Positions 22,601 to 28,083 of a stretch of 41,240 nucleotides of DNA are shown piece after piece. The number at the start of each line of letters is the position of its first letter. The stretch's first letter is position 1. The notes below the pieces were generated by a model. It ran no database searches, was not told the origin of the DNA, and worked only from the letters and a program-made list of their open reading frames with translations. The position numbers and the translations under genes were made by a program. Origin of the DNA: a virus; IMG/VR virus record IMGVR_UViG_3300010885_011541, positions 1 through 41,240 of that record. One strand, written 5' to 3'.

Positions 22601-23811
22601 ATATGCAATTTAAAGATATGTTAAATCGAACATCATATACTCGATTATCAGCCGATAAACAAACAACATTGGCATTGCCTTTATTATGGACAGATACCGT
22701 AATTGTGTTGACAGATGCTACTAACTTCCAAGTACCCAGTGTAGCTAATAAAATTCCGGGCGTGATAGAAATACAAGGCGAGCGTATCGAGTATTATTCA
22801 AAAACTGGAAATGTGTTAGGTCAGTTGCGCCGTAGTATTTTAGGAACAGGTATTGCAAAATCTAACCCGGCTGGAACTTATGTTCAGGATATTAGTTCGT
22901 CGGAAACAATCCCGTATAAGGATACAACCAATGTTTATAATCTAGTATCGAACGGCACTAACTATGTTGATTTAGATTTTGTTCCTATCAAAGGATCTTT
23001 ATCTGATTCTTCGGGAATAAAATTTTGGTTTACAAACAACGGATACACATTCTTAGGAGCATTTAACGATGCATTATCTTACGTAATTAAAAACGTTGTT
23101 ATATATAACGAAAATTATTATCGTTGCATAAAATATGTTCCTACAATAGCTGGAAGAGCAGTGTCGATAGATTATTCTCCAGCTTCAACAACATATTGGG
23201 CATTATATGATACAACTATTCCTGTAAACTACGGACAAACCGATTACATAGAAGTGTTCGTCGGCGGATACAATAACATTGGAAATTGGTCAGCTAATAC
23301 AAGTTATGCAGAAGGTGTTTTAGTAAATGTAGGTAGTTACACTTATAGATGCTTATTGGATCATACGAGTACAGATACATTTACAACTGATTCTGCAAAT
23401 TGGACTTTCTTTATAGGTAATATAAGATTGAAAAAATTACCATATTCAGTGTTTAATATTAACAATGGACCAAAGAGTCCCGAAGGCGATGTTCATTTTG
23501 ACGCAGACTTTTCAGCGGATGGTGTATCTAAACAAATTAGATTAACTAATTTGTTAGATATTGGCGTTCAGGTGGCTGTGTATCAGAGAACTGGTGTAGC
23601 ATGGGACGGAAAACAACCAGATGGTAATTTAAATATATTAGAAGATAGCAGTAAGATTGCTGAATTTATCAAGGCAAAACCTGGTATTTGGTATTCACAA
23701 TATAATCAAATAAGTAATACAACGCTAGGTAGACCTGCGCAAAAACAAATAAACTTTGATGCGCCTACTACTTCATTCGATGATAGCGATTTAACAATGG
23801 ATCAAGGATAA
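7699..23811 (+). CDS. Giant modular baseplate/tail structural protein in the gp7 position (5370 aa)
   Basis: One uninterrupted 5370-codon frame starts at the ATG overlapping the gp6 stop, with GGAGG at 7685-7689. T4 gp7 has 1032 aa. The N-terminus (NLLPKFYQTVANKKFLQSTI, then FFKDYQDYINQLNVFG and WDPHIDWDKFVNFQNYYWLP) and C-terminus (PTTSFDDSDLTMDQ) resemble large wedge-region proteins of marine T4-like phages. Visible modules are: a cupredoxin-like domain lacking copper ligands (residues 166-268); six CBM5/12-like Y/W-rich modules near 1451-1497, 1582-1626, 1762-1804, 2316-2362, 5120-5171 and 5194-5238; a YKILTVGTTDFTQIGA fibre module near 2020-2066; a propeller-like block of FGSKL/SPDGTWLATG/GKVYVY repeats (2228-2975); two GSGY-type beta modules (3367-3419, 3741-3802); and GERIEYYSKTGN...LRRSILGTG near 5025. 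No signal peptide or membrane segment is evident. I infer a wedge/peripheral baseplate protein; direct gp7 orthology is uncertain. Confidence 0.8.
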   Translation: MATNKNASTDGFSANLLPKFYQTVANKKFLQSTIDQLYQPGTLTKTSGYIGKKNAKASTGKDVYVNAADQVRQNYQLEPAITIKDSLDNITFFKDYQDYINQLNVFGANTSNHARLNSQEFYSWDPHIDWDKFVNFQNYYWLPYGPDVITIYGHEIPIQSTFTVKVEAEGSNNQFIFTPDGFSPNPVLTLYEGQTYTFNIDCPGNPFSIKTARTTGHLDRYVYLNSIDNYGVESGTITFTVPVNAPTILYYQSENDINLGGVIQIFSSKDDTSINVESEILGKASYVLSNGTPLSNGMKVSFKGTVLPTEYSTGEYYVEGVGSAIKLVKSSVLEIISPFTTSIDQQFDYLPFDTDPWDTATGYAGQLDYVVINRASKDHNPWSRYNRWFHKDVIIASATYYNNPPNLDQNARAKRPIIEFNADLRLYNFGTIATEEIDLVDTFTTNVFSVIEGSIGYNIDGQKLVAGMKVLFVADTDPLVNNKIFKVEYIDVKHLNTGSNQLHLVEVSEPVLDQTVLVRAGVANQGSMYWYDGTKWNKGQSKTVVNQPPLFDIVDSDKISFGNKTKYVGSTFKGTSIFSYKTGTGSKDSMLGFPLSYLNINNIGDIVFNFNLAVDTFQYKNAETNVVVSQPINVGFLSSLDYSLKTVYLNGWQKCNTKTVQAAVRIYDNSGLVNNFDIDIFDDIDQLTDLIVKVYVNGVRLDKSYWDVVKSSVYYRIVLKTDIATTDVLTIRAFSNQPINANGYYEIPINLQSNPLNEEIGDFTLGEVIDHVNSIIDNIPSFLDTSLESSSEQTVTNQTFDPDHPNIRDLGNITQYGTKFVQHSGPASLSIYHITSESFNVIKALDQSRNDYSNFKRLFVNTISSLGVHADPVTMVELAMNKINANKPNVAPYYLSDMLPYGANITTELNVVDYRIRKYPLTNPFNLDGITSANSNKAVGVYLNGFTVGTQLLYGIDYLFDSQGFIEITDKVVLTNGDTITTVEYDSTDGSFVPATPTKLGLWPKYEPKIYLDTTLINPQNVIQGHDGSIILAYNDYRDAVILEFEKRIFNNLKVNYDISIFDISSIVPSYNQTTAYSRTEYNEVLSTNFYSWVGLVGKDLTTPLSYNRSNSFTYNYSFNSGPNGSPLPGYWRGVYRWLLDTDRPQLCPWEMLGYSIEPAWWATVYGSAPYTSDNIPMWNDIATGIIREPGAPLRINAKYARPFLNNHIPVDSDGNLISPQFSGLATGLVEPNIDNNFVFGDGSPVETAWTRSSYYPFSVIKTALLLNPASVFGVLLDRSNIERNLAGQLVYKLSNLRIKPKDIVLPSVYSSSTRLQTAGLVNYVVDLIFNYIFSNDIQAYNSYLSDLSKMIPRLSYRVGAFTNKDQFNLLLESKTPSSTGNVFIPAENYKVFLNKSSPVTKLTYSGVIVTKLTTGFEIKGYSITQPYFKYYQYTGSGITINVGGISESYSEWDVNQQYIAGSVVMYSGKFYRVNTTTTTGNSFNSEFFTALPSLPMSGGATATLRNRWDKETANVAPYGTLFKTVQDVVDFLLGYGEWLKDQGFKFDSYNNNYNTVSNWETSSREFLFWSTQNWSSGQEKWSDWVPDQKYNYATIVKYEGDYYSALQNIPASPTFDFEKWNLLPGLSSEGASVISLSPSANSVNFNATLSVVDSIANNFNAYEIFKVNGTPFEIGNLNSYRQGNSVNYTPQTADGIFGASFYLVQHEHVIIIDNTTIFNDVIYNPASGYRQERLKISGYVTTDWYGGLDIPGFIFDSATINDWQAWKDYEVGDVVSYHSYYYSANVFIAGTAVFDDAGWTKLDKKPTPSILPNWTNIATQFTDFYGLEVDGFNSAQQKMAQHLIGYQKRQYLNNIIQDDVSEFKFYQGMIREKGTQNVLNKLFGVLNSENKESLTFYEEWALRVGQYGASNAYDSIEFVLKESLYNNNPQGTLLTKRLNSNVNAFIIQQTPNDVYVSPLGYNSNPFPELPTVIYTTPDPSVDVQVSTPVNQFLRSAGYVDPADVFASLGSLQDLVSHPATRITVGLNYKILTVGTTDFTQIGAASNTAGVTFTATGIGSGSGTVCLNISEINEGAYFWCAFDGATSWNVYRFTDIQLRITDISYDKNLLTISTQYDSPLSAGSYIGIAQSELIQGFYKIESSVLNKITVSAPGLKGFPSSYPNASNVVVYSLLTQRTDLIDSIDSILPNRLTDGDMVWTDTSDSVTNNWATWKYKKVFQDTAINSPVTASGTLFSNFIAVNNLGTMAAVSVGATQIATYDKISESVSWTQRQLIQPPFNTVGSPASSTVVSSAAFSPDGTWLATGSPSVGQTSTFYKGVYSSSVAYLKNDIVSYQGKFYQALFNVPATDLPTQSSVFWNQIFYIPVSPTSTYTSGFTSNGMITLYKKDSNNNYQLVDSIISPVISNEQFGSKLIFDDMNLYVSATAYNNNTGRVYKLSYDTIPQIIAIYDEVNSSGTTLKLTSSKGISAGMLVTGLDILGINSAFTSNQVVNFVLTRLLFVPVAGAINNILNTSSTSINLSKIVKDANVLLYQNSYNYNIPEVTVVSTGLTSINQLSTTRPLISGGIINANSFNVSSITGIAVGYLVVGTGVPTGSYVGDITPVSGSFRITLVDFVGAIQNFIVQGSGNYQFYKINTYSFVEIKSQKDLTIGDVSLPVTTARFGNPNSEDPALKIADPSLTFTVFSIESANTVVLSSAPDIAPKGELTFSTVSWAYNGYNQGTSANSYFGKQLALSTDGTALAVSATVGNVGKVYVYQNNSLFQTFTGISNTFGQSISLSTTGKYLAISDNLYSTTTINQRGSVNIYELGTAEYKSIWSLKPHNPETNGEFGSKISFMNDFNTLVVYSQNGASIITTTYDVYSTPLSTSSNSYGTPYVNDSSKDKNTTLTTFDKKSTNFITTQTSSGRVDVYDRYNKNWVYSESLTNVFNNTSGYGQGFAVGKNNIFVGLPLVSVGSLTTQGKLIVYTKPTNLVTWNMYKTASTVADVTKIKNAFLYSKSTSQLLTYLDVIDPLQGKIAGPAEEEIKFKSFYDPASYSYSTSSVEVTVNPNSFWSSEQKGQLWWDLRTAKFVVPYFEDPAYKNNQWNTLAPGASIDVYEWVSTSILPSQWDAQSATPAGNSIGVTGQTLYGDNAYSVTKTYNTVNKTFKNTYYYWVKNKINIPRVAGRNISAQAVAKLIENPRGQGYSYLALLGTNAYSLVNVSQYLNDSDTILALELWTTDKIHRNVHSQWKLISTDTIVQLPTAIEQKWIDSLCGVDDAGRSVPDVLLPLKLKYGIENRPRQGMFINQVEALKEFIEGVNSVLLQNQIVDNYDISNLSKIDPVPNIVTGLYDSSIDTDIELSYANINLFIRPVLQPIIENGRIIGIKIINPGRGYLQAPYVQISGSGQDALVRANIDTLGRIQSFNIISKGIGYDDTTTATTRDYSILVKSDSQASGSWSIYSFDPTYMDSTGIVVGKWSRSLTQAYDVSLYWSKVDWYATGYSQFTSPDFSVQLFVDLNFITTQIGDIVKVVLASPTQWMLLEKYSNSISEDWTLSYKVVGVQAGTIQFNSSIYQTDFSAVGYDSGTYDSGAFDVKASTELRIILNTIKDKLLIGTLYYNYLDLFFRSVRYAHSEQPYIDWIFKTSFVRATHNVGSFSQPVYYPVDNLNNFQDYVAEVKPYRTKIREYISQYSNTTSPEMSSTAVTDFDLPPAVSNGALNVVNTFVNKGVISAGNPIIQTYPWKFWLDTVGFKVVELHIVSGGSGYITTPEVVFTSPSGSGASAQVFFTNGVLNRVILLKSGSGYLSAPLVEVRGGLSVGGSPAKIVAIIGKSVVRSVSTALKFDRIGQTTFINDINATETLTGSGSQLTFDLTWPPDIKINKSSVTVVNKNTLTAYPVLTENYKLVTVKSKIDGVTYYSGKITFESPLQSYEVATIKYVKDIILLNAADRINFYYNPESGMLGKELNQLMTGIDYGGTIVGNLGFTTSGGWGDQPFNTDKWDSFDPTYTDYKVVQTSTPTVDWHLPYVPAGGMKVNVYWSEYVALELPGDGVTVNFPFSIFLYPNVFLTNTAYSKSLLGVSTIASTLTDNQYPISTTTIAVAKSLAGAADQSSILVDDPANINVNQFVSGVGVPINTKVEAVIGNQIILSNGLTLNSAGNTYSFFELGTLLTLASTSNILVGSGIIGKVPTLPVQGVKIESTLGEFSCSPTQIVIGDLVGIQGTLTVSTANGSIVGFTGPSLAIYYVIETNGSTTFTLSSDPTGTHVTTTTGTAGATAGLTFTIFQNSGVFTTQTVQKIIDGRSLLLSRPPELIPLDGEVISIVNNSAGSKTLTVTDTSLLQVNDILTSNIDNGVFSLNCYIVSIDSSTQITLNQILYSNLNNGTPLTFTRTLVDPIDVNNRLPGYVGFVVPPPLGTIVNIVGNLDPIRVDAEDFDINTGTSATNPYAVMETVVSTGASDPDNNSNYQITIPSVFKSQINGTVSTKANDKFIFRQQTSDGSIIPTDRDTDISGGDLAYSTARGIAADDIVIDGDGLITPTSSPAPEEVVPGQVVDTLAIKVFDKTQTGSADIKVDNFIADGQTTRFLISVQPITNNSIIVKVSGQTGNLGMQTLGIDYAIDYEASEIHFNVAPSSGSIISIFNIGVAGENILDFDYFVGDNITNEFITQAPWLDSFTGVVLVDGVPADVQYFKTDENYILVKSVGIRFVNPPTSNALINYFIVSGPEQTFAITNTERVQTNGSKVYTLNNLIGNLLPNETFMIVRVDDQILPAPVNSYFVVENGKLSYSLDQNKVPPYSVSAGSISVLSGNNLLLAGRDYSVDLSGITINITTTAYTAYAGAILVVSVLSPNSYTYNASTKQITFTQAYDQNNIVEVTTAYQHDTISLERTEVIVESNATITANTPVYYKISNVSGGLITLEKPVINENYVWLTKNSILLTPGVDFKLNDDNTTIQLANIPSVNDTIEILAFGASVIHPGIAYMQFKDMLNRTSYTRLSADKQTTLALPLLWTDTVIVLTDATNFQVPSVANKIPGVIEIQGERIEYYSKTGNVLGQLRRSILGTGIAKSNPAGTYVQDISSSETIPYKDTTNVYNLVSNGTNYVDLDFVPIKGSLSDSSGIKFWFTNNGYTFLGAFNDALSYVIKNVVIYNENYYRCIKYVPTIAGRAVSIDYSPASTTYWALYDTTIPVNYGQTDYIEVFVGGYNNIGNWSANTSYAEGVLVNVGSYTYRCLLDHTSTDTFTTDSANWTFFIGNIRLKKLPYSVFNINNGPKSPEGDVHFDADFSADGVSKQIRLTNLLDIGVQVAVYQRTGVAWDGKQPDGNLNILEDSSKIAEFIKAKPGIWYSQYNQISNTTLGRPAQKQINFDAPTTSFDDSDLTMDQG

Positions 23812-23815
23812 ACAT

Positions 23816-26452
23816 ATGGCTTTACAATTAATAAACACAGGAACAACTCCAGGTGATAAGACAGGAGATACATTACGCAGTGCAGGTTTGAAAATTAATG
23901 CAAACTTTACAGAAGTATATGCTTCGTTAGTCAACTCCTATACATTGCCTGTAGCAAGCGGTGCAACATTAGGAGGAGTTAGGATTGATGGAACTACAAT
24001 ATCTATTAGTAATAACGGAATTATTTCTGCAAATTATGTAAATTATTCATTACCAATTGCAACGACTAGCGTACTAGGCGGTGTCAAAGTAGATGGAACT
24101 ACAGTAGTAATTAATTCCGGAACCATTTCTGCTCCTTATACATATTCTTTGCCGCAGGCTAGTACTAGTGTAAGAGGAGGTGTAAAAGTTGATGGCACTA
24201 CTATTACTATTAATCCTACAACTGGAATTATTAGTAGTGTATCGAATTATGCACTACCAACAGCAACAACTAGTGTACTAGGCGGAGTCAAAGTTGATGG
24301 AACAACTATTACTATTAATGGTAGTGGAGTAATAACTTCTAATACAACTTATAGTTTACCAACAGCGACAACTAGTGTACTAGGTGGCGTAAAAGTAGAC
24401 GGCTCTAGTGTTACTATTAATAATGGAGTAATTAGTTCAAACTATAGTTTGCCTCAGGCAACAACTAGTGTACTAGGCGGAGTAACAGTAGACGGTACTA
24501 CAATTAGTTCAACAAGTGGCCAGCTAGCAGTTGTTCCTGCTAACATTAAAGCAGTTGCCGCAGCCATGCTAACGGGTGGAACACAATCTGGAATTTCATT
24601 TAGTTATAACAGTGGTACAGGATTAATGTCAACTACTGTTACTGGCGGCAGTGGTGGATCAGGAATTACGGGAGTCACAGTACAGAACGCAGGAGTTACA
24701 GCGGGTGTAGCAAGTGCTGTTACTACATTAAACTTTACAGGTACTGGTGTTACGGCAGGAGTTAGTGGTAATACTGCAACATTGACGATTAACACTGGTA
24801 GTTACACTTTACCTCAAGCAACCACGGTAGTCCTAGGAGGAGTTAAACCGGACGGCACTTCAATTGTAGCCAATAGCGGAGTAATTTCCAGTGTAGTACC
24901 AGTAGCAACAACTAGTGTGTTGGGTGGTGTTAAACCAGATGGATCGACGATTACTATCAGTGGTAGTGGCGTTATCAGTGCGTCTCAATATACTTTACCA
25001 ACAGCCAGTACAGGAGTACTAGGAGGTGTTAAGGTTGACGGTACAACAATTAGCATCAATGCTGGAGTTATCACAGCTAACTACACAAACTATTCATTGC
25101 CAACGGCTAGTACAAGTGTGTTAGGTGGTGTTAAGGTTGACGGTTCGACTATTAGTATTGTTGGCGGAACTATTACAGCTAATTATACCAATTATACACT
25201 ACCAATTGCAAGCCTAAGTGCATTAGGAGGAGTCAAGCCCGATGGCACTACTATTACAATAAATCCAATTACTGGAGTCATTAGCGGGACAAGTAGTTAT
25301 ACTCTACCAACAGCTAGTGTAAGCACATTGGGCGGTGTTAAGATCGATGGAACAACTATTACTATTAATGGATCCGGAGTCATATCAGCTGTTCAAAATA
25401 CATATTCATTGCCTGTTGCAAGTACCAGTGTGCTTGGCGGTGTCAAAGTAGACGGATCGACTATTAGTATCGTTAGTGGAACTATTACAGCTAACTATAC
25501 AAATTATTTATTGCCGACAGCAACTACAACTATATTAGGCGGTGTCAAAGTTGATGGTACAACTATTACTATAAACAACGGAGTAATCAGTTCTTCTTCA
25601 GCATACACTTTACCAGTAGCAACTACAAGCGTTTTGGGCGGAGTTAAGGTCGATGGATCGACTGTTACTATTAATAATGGAGTAATTAGTTCAGCACAAT
25701 ATACATTACCAACAGCAACATCAACTGTGCTTGGCGGAGTTAAGGTCGATGGAACAACAATACTTTCAAATAACGGAATAATTTCTTATTCACTACCAAC
25801 AGCTGGCACAAGTACACTAGGTGGTGTTACAATTGCCGCGGTAGCTACAAGTGGTATTAACAATACTAGTGGTGCAATAAGTTTAGCCACAGCAAGTACA
25901 ACACAGTTAGGTGGTGTTAAGGTTGACGGTTCGACTATCACTATTAGTTCGGGAGTCATAAGTTCAACACAATATACATTACCGACTGCAACAACTAGTG
26001 TATTAGGTGGCGTAAAAGTAGACGGCACGACTGTTAGCATTAGTGGTGGTGTAATCAGTGCGTCAGGTAGTTTATTAAGCAGATCTACAGTAGCAACAAC
26101 TACTGCAAGTTTAGCATCTAATGCCGCTGCCACTGCAACGGTCACTGCCGCAAAAGGATATGCATTATACAGTATTCAAGTCAGTGCTGGAGCTTGGGTA
26201 TCGATATATACCAGTTCAACTGCGCAGTCAAGTGATAGTAGCAGAACAATTACAACAGATCCAACACCAGGTAGCGGCGTAATTGCAGAGGCAATATCTA
26301 CTACTGCAACTACAACTTATTTTACTCCTGCGGTATACGGTTTTAATGCTGATGGAACTCCTAGCACAAATATGTATTTGAGAATTACAAATAATAGTGG
26401 CGGCACAACCGCTATTACAGTAACTATAACATACTTAAAATTAGAAAATTAA
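23816..26452 (+). CDS. Repeat-stalk tail fibre protein
   Basis: The product is 878 aa and begins with MALQLINTGTTPGDKTGDTL, the N-terminal signature of many marine phage fibre proteins (NTG..PGDKTGDTLR.A..K.N.NF.E.Y). Residues 42-750 are a tandem array of 19 units of about 29-35 residues with the pattern Y-LPxATTSVLGGVKVDGTTITI-x-GVIS. One large interruption lies after unit 6 (a Gly/Thr/Val-rich insertion of about 85 residues, nt 24510-24800). The C-terminal 125 residues (ATVTAAKGYALYSIQVSAGA to TYLKLEN) form a distinct beta-rich knob. AAGGA at 23804-23808 precedes the ATG by 7 nt. The gene follows the giant wedge protein by 4 nt and precedes the S53 peptidase by 1 nt. I infer a trimeric beta-stalk with a receptor-binding or virion-decoration tip. 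Confidence 0.85.
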   Translation: MALQLINTGTTPGDKTGDTLRSAGLKINANFTEVYASLVNSYTLPVASGATLGGVRIDGTTISISNNGIISANYVNYSLPIATTSVLGGVKVDGTTVVINSGTISAPYTYSLPQASTSVRGGVKVDGTTITINPTTGIISSVSNYALPTATTSVLGGVKVDGTTITINGSGVITSNTTYSLPTATTSVLGGVKVDGSSVTINNGVISSNYSLPQATTSVLGGVTVDGTTISSTSGQLAVVPANIKAVAAAMLTGGTQSGISFSYNSGTGLMSTTVTGGSGGSGITGVTVQNAGVTAGVASAVTTLNFTGTGVTAGVSGNTATLTINTGSYTLPQATTVVLGGVKPDGTSIVANSGVISSVVPVATTSVLGGVKPDGSTITISGSGVISASQYTLPTASTGVLGGVKVDGTTISINAGVITANYTNYSLPTASTSVLGGVKVDGSTISIVGGTITANYTNYTLPIASLSALGGVKPDGTTITINPITGVISGTSSYTLPTASVSTLGGVKIDGTTITINGSGVISAVQNTYSLPVASTSVLGGVKVDGSTISIVSGTITANYTNYLLPTATTTILGGVKVDGTTITINNGVISSSSAYTLPVATTSVLGGVKVDGSTVTINNGVISSAQYTLPTATSTVLGGVKVDGTTILSNNGIISYSLPTAGTSTLGGVTIAAVATSGINNTSGAISLATASTTQLGGVKVDGSTITISSGVISSTQYTLPTATTSVLGGVKVDGTTVSISGGVISASGSLLSRSTVATTTASLASNAAATATVTAAKGYALYSIQVSAGAWVSIYTSSTAQSSDSSRTITTDPTPGSGVIAEAISTTATTTYFTPAVYGFNADGTPSTNMYLRITNNSGGTTAITVTITYLKLEN
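23939..26067 (+). repeat. Array of 19 in-frame coding repeats in the fibre gene
   Basis: The repeats are coding, about 87-105 nt each, and encode variants of LPxATTSVLGGVKVDGTTITI. Conservation is clear in protein and only partial in DNA because synonymous codons vary (for example ctaggcggtgtcaaagta, ttaggtggtgttaaggtt). Unit 6 lacks the KVDG core and leads into a long insertion; unit 17 has lost the VDG core; unit 8 starts VVP instead of YxLP. The pattern implies old expansion followed by drift, with room for unit gain or loss by recombination. Confidence 0.9.
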
Positions 26453-26453
26453 T

Positions 26454-28031
26454 ATGTCTAATCAAACAACAATTAGTATATACCTTAAAAGAGACAAGCA
26501 TGAAAACGGCATGTCTCTCCAGGAGTATACCGACGCAATTATAGCAGGCACACAACCAGTGCTTAGCCAGGATGCGTTTGCTTATCAATTTGGCGCTATC
26601 GAAGATGAAATGGCAGTGGTTGAGTCTTGGGCCACTACAAATAATTTAACCGTAGTAGAATCAAATCAAGCAACGGCCACTATAAAAGTTCTAGGCTCAT
26701 TTGAACAATTTGATTCTTTGTTTAGCATAACTTTAAAACTTGCCACAACAGAAGATGGGCATGAATATCAGACTCACGACGGTAACGTGGTTGTGCCGAG
26801 TGAAATTGATGATGTGGTTGCAATGATTTTAGGATTTGATAACCAACCAATTTTTTTACATAATGCTGTTGAGTTTGATGAGCAAATTCACACCAATGAT
26901 GACCCAGCGGTGTACCCGACCAAGGCAGCGGTAACACCTGTGCAGGTTGCAACAGCATATGGATTACCAGCTGGCAACGGATATGGTGGTTGCATTGGAT
27001 TATTGGAATTAACTTATAGTGGATATGTTGCAGGATACAATACAACCGATGTGACAAATAGTTTTACCCGCATTGGCCTTACTGCACCAACCGTTGTTGA
27101 TGTGTTGGTAGACGGAGCAACTCGAAGCACTACAAGTGATGCTGAAACCATGCTGGACATTTATTGTGCCGGCGGTGTAGCACCAAAAGCAACTATTGCA
27201 GTTTATATGGCACCAAACAGCGGCCAAGGTTTTTACGATGCAATTCTAGCGGCGTCAACTGACAAAACAAATATGCCAAGCAGTCTTGGAATCAGTTGGG
27301 GAACCAGCACTGAAGGCAATGGAGATTACTTGACCTCAGCATTCCAAGCATGTGTGGCAGTGGGAGTAACTTGTTTTGTGGCAACTGGAGATTCAGGAGC
27401 CAATAATTTAGTAACAGGATATCCAGGAACAAATGCTTATCAAATTGCCAGTGGCGGCACTAGTTTATATCTTAATACTGATAACACTTGGAATAACGAA
27501 GCTGGGTGGTCCGGCGGTGGTGGCGGAATTAGTGCAATAGTTAGTTTACCTAGCTGGCAAACGGGATTAACTTCTACAACTGTAACTGCTAGTACTACGG
27601 GCACAGCAACCACATTGCCTCGTCGAGGCATTCCGGATATCAGTGCGCCAGCAGACCCCAGCACTGGATATCAATTTTATGTCAACAGCGCACTAGTACA
27701 ATATGGAGGCACAAGCGCGGCAGCTCCGTGGTTAGCTGGTATGATTACCCGTTTAACTCAACTATGGGGCCGTAGAACATCATTTGCTAATTCGCTGTTT
27801 TATTCAAATACACAGGCATTTACTGATATAACATTGGGTAATAACCGTAACGGATATACTACAGGATATACAACTACCACAGGTTGGGATGCCGCAACTG
27901 GATTAGGAAGCCCAAAAGGTGCTGAACTTTATAAATTATTCCACACTGGCAGTACTTTTCCCAAACAAAATTATGGATTTAGACCCACTACTGGCTCTAC
28001 ATACCCTAGACGTACGACTGGTGCTAGGTAA
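26454..28031 (+). CDS. S53 family peptidase (sedolisin/kumamolisin type) with prodomain
   Basis: This 525-aa protein is a full serine-carboxyl peptidase. Residues 1-145 match a prokumamolisin activation domain (SLQEYTDAI, then the FGSFEQFD-like segment and VVPSEIDDVVAMILGFDN). The catalytic domain starts about 160 (TPVQVATAYGLPAG). The S53 catalytic residues are all in place: E231 and D235 in SDAETMLDIYCAGG, D313 in ATGDSGA, and S421 in GGTSAAAPW. Other family landmarks are APKATIAVYMAPN, SLGISWG, the Gly-rich GGGGGIS loop, PDISAPADPSTGYQFYV, and the calcium-site segments FTDITLGNNRNG (D458) and GWDAATGLGSP (D479). Spacing is close to kumamolisin. No signal peptide is visible. A 25-residue Thr/Arg/Pro-rich tail follows the domain. 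The gene lies 1 nt after the fibre gene with no ribosome binding site, so it is probably translated by coupling and made late with tail proteins. Its target is unknown; virion maturation or host-surface digestion are both possible. Confidence 0.93.
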   Translation: MSNQTTISIYLKRDKHENGMSLQEYTDAIIAGTQPVLSQDAFAYQFGAIEDEMAVVESWATTNNLTVVESNQATATIKVLGSFEQFDSLFSITLKLATTEDGHEYQTHDGNVVVPSEIDDVVAMILGFDNQPIFLHNAVEFDEQIHTNDDPAVYPTKAAVTPVQVATAYGLPAGNGYGGCIGLLELTYSGYVAGYNTTDVTNSFTRIGLTAPTVVDVLVDGATRSTTSDAETMLDIYCAGGVAPKATIAVYMAPNSGQGFYDAILAASTDKTNMPSSLGISWGTSTEGNGDYLTSAFQACVAVGVTCFVATGDSGANNLVTGYPGTNAYQIASGGTSLYLNTDNTWNNEAGWSGGGGGISAIVSLPSWQTGLTSTTVTASTTGTATTLPRRGIPDISAPADPSTGYQFYVNSALVQYGGTSAAAPWLAGMITRLTQLWGRRTSFANSLFYSNTQAFTDITLGNNRNGYTTGYTTTTGWDAATGLGSPKGAELYKLFHTGSTFPKQNYGFRPTTGSTYPRRTTGAR

Positions 28032-28043
28032 TAAAACTAGCAC
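28021..28043 (+). terminator. Hairpin at the end of the S53 gene (weak terminator or mRNA end candidate)
   Basis: GTGCTAG (28021-28027) and CTAGCAC (28037-28043) form a perfect 7-bp stem around a 9-nt loop that contains the S53 stop codon. No run of T follows (ATTATAAACATT), so it is not a classical intrinsic terminator. Its position, just before a late promoter, fits a boundary between transcription units or an mRNA-stabilising 3' structure. Confidence 0.4.
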
Positions 28044-28055
28044 ATTATAAACATT

Positions 28056-28064
28056 GATAAATAC
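28056..28064 (+). promoter_or_regulatory. T4-type late promoter box upstream of the 202-aa protein
   Basis: GATAAATAC occurs in the 52-nt gap after the S53 gene, ending 19 nt before the next ATG. It is identical over nine bases to the box upstream of gp6 and follows the hairpin at 28021-28043. I infer it starts a separate late transcript covering the 202-aa protein and the fibre genes after it. Confidence 0.75.
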
Positions 28065-28083
28065 AAGATAAAGAGAGACAAAT

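Noticed and set aside
23939-26067. Regular DNA repeats that could look like a CRISPR array
   Set aside because: The repeats are in-frame codons of one long open reading frame, vary by synonymous changes and have no unique spacers or cas genes.
25786-26145. A 119-codon minus-strand frame in the fibre gene
   Set aside because: Its repetitive Val/Thr/Pro pattern is just the complement of the fibre repeats.
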